Shown one piece after another: positions 5,902 through 9,614 of a stretch of 9,614 nt of DNA; position 1 is the first letter of the stretch; each line of letters starts with the position of its first letter. The translations under genes were made by a program, and so were the position numbers. The notes beneath the pieces are model-generated. The model searched no databases, was not told where the DNA came from, and saw only the letters and a program-made list of their open reading frames with translations. The DNA is from an uncultured Sphingomonadales bacterium (GTDB lineage: Bacteria > Pseudomonadota > Alphaproteobacteria > Sphingomonadales > Sphingomonadaceae), in contig CAITOD010000040.1 of NCBI GenBank assembly GCA_903893935.1, positions 1-9,614 of the forward strand. Direction: 5' to 3'.

Positions 5902-8024
5902 CCATGCGCGCGCTCCACGCCGGCCAGGGCTCGCTGGTGCTCGAAACGGCCGATCGGCGCGCGCCATTGTGGCGCCATTGCGGCGCGCGGGTCGATCCCG
6001 GCGCGCTGGTGCCGCTGGCGGCCACGCGCACCGCCGCCTCGTTCTCGCTCGATCGCGACTGCCCGCTGTCGACCGCGCCGGTCCCCGGCGAAGGCTGGTT
6101 CGGACCGCCCGTGATGGCCGCGCGGCGCGAGGGGCTCGCTTTGCCGCTCGCCTGGACCGGCGCGCAGGTGCACACGACGGACGACACGATCCGCATCGTG
6201 CTGAGCGACACGCAGGCCGGGGTCGAGCTCGAACAGCGTTTTGCCATCGAAGCCGGCGCCGGCTGGCGGATCGGCGCCACGGTCACCAACACCGGCACGA
6301 CCCCGCTTTCGCTCGATGCCCTGGCGAGCGCGCTGCTGCCGCTGCCCGCGCAAGCGGCGCGGGTGATTTCGTGGCGCGGCCGGCACAATGCCGAGCTGGT
6401 CGAATGCGAAGAAGCCTTGCCGCAGCAGATCTGGCAGCGCGAAACCCGGCGCGGCATTTCCGGCCACGGCGGCGCGCCCGGCGTTTACGTGACCGACACC
6501 GCCGCCGGGTGGGACACCGGCCACACGCTCGCGCTGCAACTGTGCTGGTCGGGCGACACGCGCATCGCCATCGAGCGCGACGACGAAGGTTATCACCTGT
6601 TGTGGGCGGGCGCCAAGTTGCAACCGGGTGAAGCCACGCTGGCGCCGGGTGAAAGCTGGGCCACGCCCGATGCGCTGCTGGCGATCGGCACCCATGGGCG
6701 CAACAGCGCGATGGCGGCGCAGCATGCCATGGTGCGCGCGATGCTGCGCTGGCCGGGCGGCACAATGGCGCCGCGCAAAGTCCATCTCAACAGCTGGGAA
6801 GCCTGCTATTTCGATCACGACGCCGCGCGGATTGCCGCCTTGGCGCGCGCGGCGGCCGATATCGGCGTCGAACGCTTCGTGCTCGATGATGGCTGGTTCG
6901 CCGGCCGCCACGACGACAGCGCGGGGCTGGGCGACTGGACGCCCGATCCGGTCAAATACCCGCACGGGTTGCAGCCGCTCGCCGAGGCGGTTGGCGCGCT
7001 GGGGATGGAATTCGGGCTGTGGGTCGAACCCGAAATGGTCAATCCCGACAGCGCTCTCTATCGCGCGCATCCCGACTGGGCGCTGCACGTCGATGGGTAC
7101 CCCATGCTCACCGCGCGCGGCCAGCTGGTGCTCGACATGCGCCGCGAGGATGTGCGCGACTATCTGTTCGCAGCGCTCGATGCGGTGCTGCGCGCGGCGC
7201 CGATCGGTTATCTCAAATGGGATCACAACCGCGATCTGGTGCCCGCCGGCGGCGCTGCGCAAGTGCGCGGGACGTATGCCCTGCTCGCGCGGCTGCGCGC
7301 GGCGCACCCCGCGGTCGAAATCGAATCGTGCGCGGGCGGCGGCGGGCGCAGCGATGCGGGCATGGTGCCTTATGTCCACCGGTTCTGGACCAGCGACACG
7401 ATCGACGCGGTCAGCCGCGTGGCGATGCAGCGCGGGTTCCTCGCCTTTCTGCCGCCCGAACTGATGGGCAGCCATGTCGGCGCCAGCCCCGCGCACGCGA
7501 CCGGGCGCAGCCAGTCGCTGGCCTTCCGCGCGGCGGTGGCGAGCACCGGGCACTTTGGCGTGGAGCTCGATCCCGCAGCACTCGCGGTGGAAGATCACGC
7601 GGCGCTGGCACAATGGATCGGCTTTGCCCGCTCTGTGCGCGACCGGGCGCATGGCGGCGCGGTGTGGCTGGGCGAAGGCCCCGACGGGCTGGTGTGGCAG
7701 GCGCAAGGGCGCAGCGAGCACGACCTGCTGCTCTGGGTCATCCGCGCCACGCCGCCGCAGGATCGCCGCCCGCGCCCGCTGCTGCTGCCGTTCCTCGCCG
7801 GGGAAGGCGCGCGCGATGTGCGGCTCCTGGGCATTGCGGGCGGGCTCGCGGGGCGTGTGCCGCCGGTGCCGGGTGTGTGGGCCGGTGCCGAACCGGCGCG
7901 CTTCACCGGCGACTGGCTCGCGCACGCCGGGCTGCCGCTGCCGCCGTTGCGCGCCGAAACGGTGGCGCTGTTCCATCTGGCCGGGCCGGGTGTGCCCGCT
8001 CGCCTGTTGCCATTCCCCTCCTGA
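5898..8024 (+). CDS. Alpha-galactosidase, glycoside hydrolase family 36
   Basis: A 708-residue retaining alpha-galactosidase, close to the usual bacterial GH36 length of about 700-740. It removes terminal alpha-1,6-galactose from melibiose, raffinose and stachyose. The N-terminal third is the beta-sandwich domain; the (beta/alpha)8 barrel begins near NSWEACYFD (N298). Active-site landmarks are LDDGWF (D330-D331), FGLWVEPEMVNPDS, LKWDHNRDLV with the nucleophile D442, the ESCAGGGGRSDAGM loop, and WTSDTIDAVSR with the likely acid/base D500. A C-terminal beta domain follows. No signal peptide or lipobox is seen, so it should act in the cytoplasm on imported sugar. ATG 5898 overlaps the transporter stop and follows a G-rich stretch at 5889-5893; ATG 5904 is an alternative that trims two residues. 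Alpha-N-acetylgalactosaminidase activity, also in GH36, is a less likely alternative. Confidence 0.93.
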   Translation: MTMRALHAGQGSLVLETADRRAPLWRHCGARVDPGALVPLAATRTAASFSLDRDCPLSTAPVPGEGWFGPPVMAARREGLALPLAWTGAQVHTTDDTIRIVLSDTQAGVELEQRFAIEAGAGWRIGATVTNTGTTPLSLDALASALLPLPAQAARVISWRGRHNAELVECEEALPQQIWQRETRRGISGHGGAPGVYVTDTAAGWDTGHTLALQLCWSGDTRIAIERDDEGYHLLWAGAKLQPGEATLAPGESWATPDALLAIGTHGRNSAMAAQHAMVRAMLRWPGGTMAPRKVHLNSWEACYFDHDAARIAALARAAADIGVERFVLDDGWFAGRHDDSAGLGDWTPDPVKYPHGLQPLAEAVGALGMEFGLWVEPEMVNPDSALYRAHPDWALHVDGYPMLTARGQLVLDMRREDVRDYLFAALDAVLRAAPIGYLKWDHNRDLVPAGGAAQVRGTYALLARLRAAHPAVEIESCAGGGGRSDAGMVPYVHRFWTSDTIDAVSRVAMQRGFLAFLPPELMGSHVGASPAHATGRSQSLAFRAAVASTGHFGVELDPAALAVEDHAALAQWIGFARSVRDRAHGGAVWLGEGPDGLVWQAQGRSEHDLLLWVIRATPPQDRRPRPLLLPFLAGEGARDVRLLGIAGGLAGRVPPVPGVWAGAEPARFTGDWLAHAGLPLPPLRAETVALFHLAGPGVPARLLPFPS

Positions 8025-8048
8025 CCTTTGCCAGAGACTGCCTGACCG

Positions 8049-9191
8049 ATGACCGAAGCCCGCCAGCCGGCGCCACCTGTGTGCGACAATTTCGGCGCCA
8101 GCCCCTGGATCGCCGCCGACTATGCCGATCCGCCGCTGCTGCCGGTGATCACTGCCGCCGATGTTGCGCCGATCGTGCCCGGGCTCGATCTGTGGGATTG
8201 CTGGCCGCTCGCGCACGAAGATGGCCGCACGGTGCAGCACCTCGGGCGCAGCTGGTGGTTTTTCCTCAGCGCGCCGGTGCTGCCCGATCCGGCCGATCGC
8301 CATGCGCTGGCGCGCATCCGCCTGCTTTCGCGCGGGCGCGATGGCTGGCGCGACCATGGCCACGCGCTGCCCGATGGGCTGAACCCCGGCACGCGCGAAT
8401 GGGCCGGCAGCGCGGTGCTCGCCGATGATGGCGCCACGGTCACGCTGTTCTACACCGTGGCGGGGCGGCGCGGCGGTGCGCCTTCGGTCGAACAGCGGCT
8501 GTTTGCGGTCGATGCCCGGCTCGATGATCACGGCATCGGCGCATGGCAGCACTTGCGCGAAATCGTCGCGGCCGACGGTCTGCGCTATGTGCTCGACCGG
8601 CAGGAAACCGCCAACCCGGTCCCCGGCACGATCAAGGCCTTTCGCGACCCCGCGTGGTTCCGTGATCCGGCCACGGGCAAAGCGCATGTGGTGTTCACCG
8701 CAAGTGCCGCATGGAACGCCGATCCGCACAACGGCGTGATCGGCATGGCCACGCGCGAAGGCGAAAGCTGGGTGCTGGAAAACCCGCTGGTCGAAGCGAT
8801 CGGCGTCAACAACGAACTCGAACGCCCGTGCCTGGTCCATCGCGCAGGCCGCTATTACCTGTTCTGGTCCACCCAGCGGCATACCTTTGCCCCGGGCGCG
8901 CTCGCCGGCCCCAACGGCCTCTACGGCATGGTCGCCGACCGGCTGGCCGGCCCCTGGCGCATGATCAACGGCAACGGCCTCGTCGCCGCCAACCCGCCCG
9001 AAGAACCGACCCAGAGCTACAGCTGGTGGGTCACCGGCGACGACGAAGTGTGGAGCTTTATCGACTACTGGGGCATGGCCGGGCGCAGCCTGGCGGACCA
9101 CCCGGAACTGGTGCGCGCGCAGTTTGGCGGGACGCCGGCGCCGGTGTTCCGGTTGGGGTATGATGGGGATCGGGTGCGGGTTGTGCGGTAG
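8049..9191 (+). CDS. Glycoside hydrolase family 68 enzyme (levansucrase / beta-fructofuranosidase)
   Basis: A 380-residue five-bladed beta-propeller enzyme that cleaves sucrose and either hydrolyses or transfers the fructosyl unit. The three GH68 catalytic residues are visible: nucleophile D50 in LWDCWPL, transition-state stabiliser D200 in FRDPAWF, and acid/base E258 in ELERPCLV. The FAPGALAGPNGLYGMVAD region and the ENPLVEAIGVNNELERP stretch resemble the Gram-negative subgroup (Zymomonas, Gluconacetobacter). EWAGSA (117-122) has alanine where Bacillus SacB has the serine of EWSGSA. At 380 residues it is shorter than the usual 410-480 and lacks a signal peptide, mainly through a short N-terminus. 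It starts 24 nt after GH36 with only a weak GAGA-type ribosome-binding site. In context it would process the sucrose left when GH36 acts on raffinose. Whether it mainly hydrolyses or makes fructan cannot be told from sequence. Confidence 0.92.
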   Translation: MTEARQPAPPVCDNFGASPWIAADYADPPLLPVITAADVAPIVPGLDLWDCWPLAHEDGRTVQHLGRSWWFFLSAPVLPDPADRHALARIRLLSRGRDGWRDHGHALPDGLNPGTREWAGSAVLADDGATVTLFYTVAGRRGGAPSVEQRLFAVDARLDDHGIGAWQHLREIVAADGLRYVLDRQETANPVPGTIKAFRDPAWFRDPATGKAHVVFTASAAWNADPHNGVIGMATREGESWVLENPLVEAIGVNNELERPCLVHRAGRYYLFWSTQRHTFAPGALAGPNGLYGMVADRLAGPWRMINGNGLVAANPPEEPTQSYSWWVTGDDEVWSFIDYWGMAGRSLADHPELVRAQFGGTPAPVFRLGYDGDRVRVVR

Positions 9192-9527
9192 TCTGGTCAA
9201 TGGTTTTTGGCGCAAGAATGATGCAAGCACGAGCGGTCGGATGCGCACCATGGTCGCCATTCATGGCGTCGATCGCTAGCCCCGAACCCCGCAGTGACCG
9301 ACGGGCGTTGCCTCCCGTGTTCACGATGTCGGGAACTGGGACTTTCCTGCCGGACGACGTCGTGACTGGGAACGTCCAGTCACGCCGACACCAACCATTC
9401 GTGGATCCGCTTTAACTCTCTCCCATGTTGGGGCTTGCGGACGAAGGGGCCTGACTGGAAATAATCACCAAATAGCTCAAGCTGCCCTTCGTTCTTACGT
9501 AGGCATCCGGTGGCGGTCGCTGCCGGG
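9192..9527. other. Stretch with no confident gene after the sugar operon
   Basis: About 336 bases follow the GH68 stop. By eye the GC content is lower than in the operon. No tRNA, rRNA or insertion-sequence end was recognised. Open frames on the plus strand and in the first 190 bases of the minus strand have no protein-like character. The stretch contains a small possible hairpin (ACGGG 9301-9305 with CCCGT 9314-9318), the perfect dyad at 9361-9384 and the minus-strand ORF ending at 9380. It may be the spacer between convergent transcription units. Confidence 0.6.
9361..9384. repeat. Perfect 9-bp inverted repeat between convergent units
   Basis: CGTGACTGG (9361-9369), a 6-nt loop, and CCAGTCACG (9376-9384) form a perfect stem. 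It lies 170 bases after the GH68 stop, and the TGA of the minus-strand small ORF (9382-9380) falls inside the right arm. Neither side has a T run, so it is not a standard intrinsic terminator. It could be a factor-assisted bidirectional terminator, a protein-binding dyad or a mobile-element remnant. Confidence 0.75.
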
Positions 9528-9565
9528 CTAGGCTTGACCCCGTCGATGATCGGCAAGGATGTCAC
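9380..9565 (-). CDS. Small unrecognised minus-strand ORF
   Basis: A 61-codon frame from GTG 9565 to TGA at 9380. I do not recognise the family. The middle and end, GQLELFGDYFQSGPFVRKPQ followed by HGRELKRIHEWLVSA, have a balanced soluble-protein composition unlike typical shadow frames. There is no clear ribosome-binding site. The start would overlap the end of the preceding minus-strand frame (stop at 9528) by 38 bases. It may be a real small gene, or the 3' end of a larger gene whose upstream part is in another frame because of a frameshift. Confidence 0.3.
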   Translation of the reverse strand: MTSLPIIDGVKPSPAATATGCLRKNEGQLELFGDYFQSGPFVRKPQHGRELKRIHEWLVSA

Positions 9566-9614
9566 GCAGGCATTCGATGCCGTCTTCCGTTAAAGCCAGC
9601 ACGCCTTCCTCTTC
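9528..9614 (-). CDS. C-terminal end of a minus-strand gene entering from the right edge (partial)
   Basis: Reading from the right edge, 28 codons run EEEGVLALTEDGIECLRDIL then ADHRRGQA and a TAG at 9530-9528. The 5' part is outside the window. The LALTEDGIECLRDIL stretch looks like the end of a small winged-helix or similar regulatory domain, where such LTExG segments are common, but this is too short to assign. It is the most protein-like of the three minus-strand frames at this edge. Confidence 0.4.
   Translation of the reverse strand, partial: EEEGVLALTEDGIECLRDILADHRRGQA

Noticed and set aside
5775..9260. A 1161-codon open frame on the minus strand, antisense to GH36 and GH68
   Set aside because: Its product is rich in Arg, Ala, His and Gln with no recognisable domain, while the plus strand carries complete catalytic motifs of two families. 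Long antisense frames are expected in very GC-rich genes.
9357..9372. A 16-base match, acgtcgtgactgggaa, to the lacZ-alpha region used in cloning vectors (recalled from memory)
   Set aside because: The match ends at both sides, with no vector sequence around it, and the bases form part of a local inverted repeat. Chance similarity is more likely than contamination, though a vector screen would settle it.

Overview
The window looks like chromosomal DNA from a GC-rich alphaproteobacterium, most likely a sphingomonad (Novosphingobium/Sphingomonas type). The grounds are the GC-rich coding, GTG and ATGA-coupled starts, and a sugar transporter of the SLC45/sucrose-porter type that is common in that group. 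The taxonomic call is an inference from protein style, not from a marker gene. It is a carbohydrate-utilisation region made of two gene sets that differ visibly in base composition.

Layout. (a) 1-606, minus strand: the first 202 codons of a LysR-type regulator that runs off the left edge. (b) 607-721: a 115-bp divergent control region with a dyad at 640-658. (c) 722-2044: a class-III PLP aminotransferase. (d) 2039-2161: a leader with three tandem 19-20-bp repeats. (e) 2162-3619: a xylulokinase-type FGGY kinase (xylB). (f) 3616-3837: a small unrecognised ORF coupled to xylB by ATGA. (g) 3719-4405: a Tat-exported DUF1349 protein. (h) 4406-4545: a second control region with a LacI-family-like operator. 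(i) 4546-9191: a three-gene sugar operon of MFS transporter, GH36 alpha-galactosidase and GH68 fructan/sucrose enzyme. (j) 9192-9527: no confident gene, but a perfect 9-bp inverted repeat. (k) 9380-9614, minus strand: a small ORF and the 3' end of another gene leaving the window.

How it fits together. The transporter, GH36 and GH68 genes form a compact unit whose simplest reading is uptake and breakdown of raffinose-family oligosaccharides. The transporter would bring in the intact sugar, GH36 would remove alpha-1,6-galactose to leave sucrose, and GH68 would split (or transfructosylate) the sucrose. Neither enzyme shows a signal peptide, which favours cytoplasmic breakdown. The upstream genes (aminotransferase, xylulokinase, DUF1349) do not obviously belong to that pathway. 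They may form a separate LysR-controlled unit, or a sugar-derivative module whose substrate I cannot name.

Nothing here is clearly a new system. The most unusual points are the repeat array complementary to the xylB ribosome-binding region, the small coupled ORF between xylB and DUF1349, the Tat signal on a DUF1349 protein, and the GH36/GH68 pairing.
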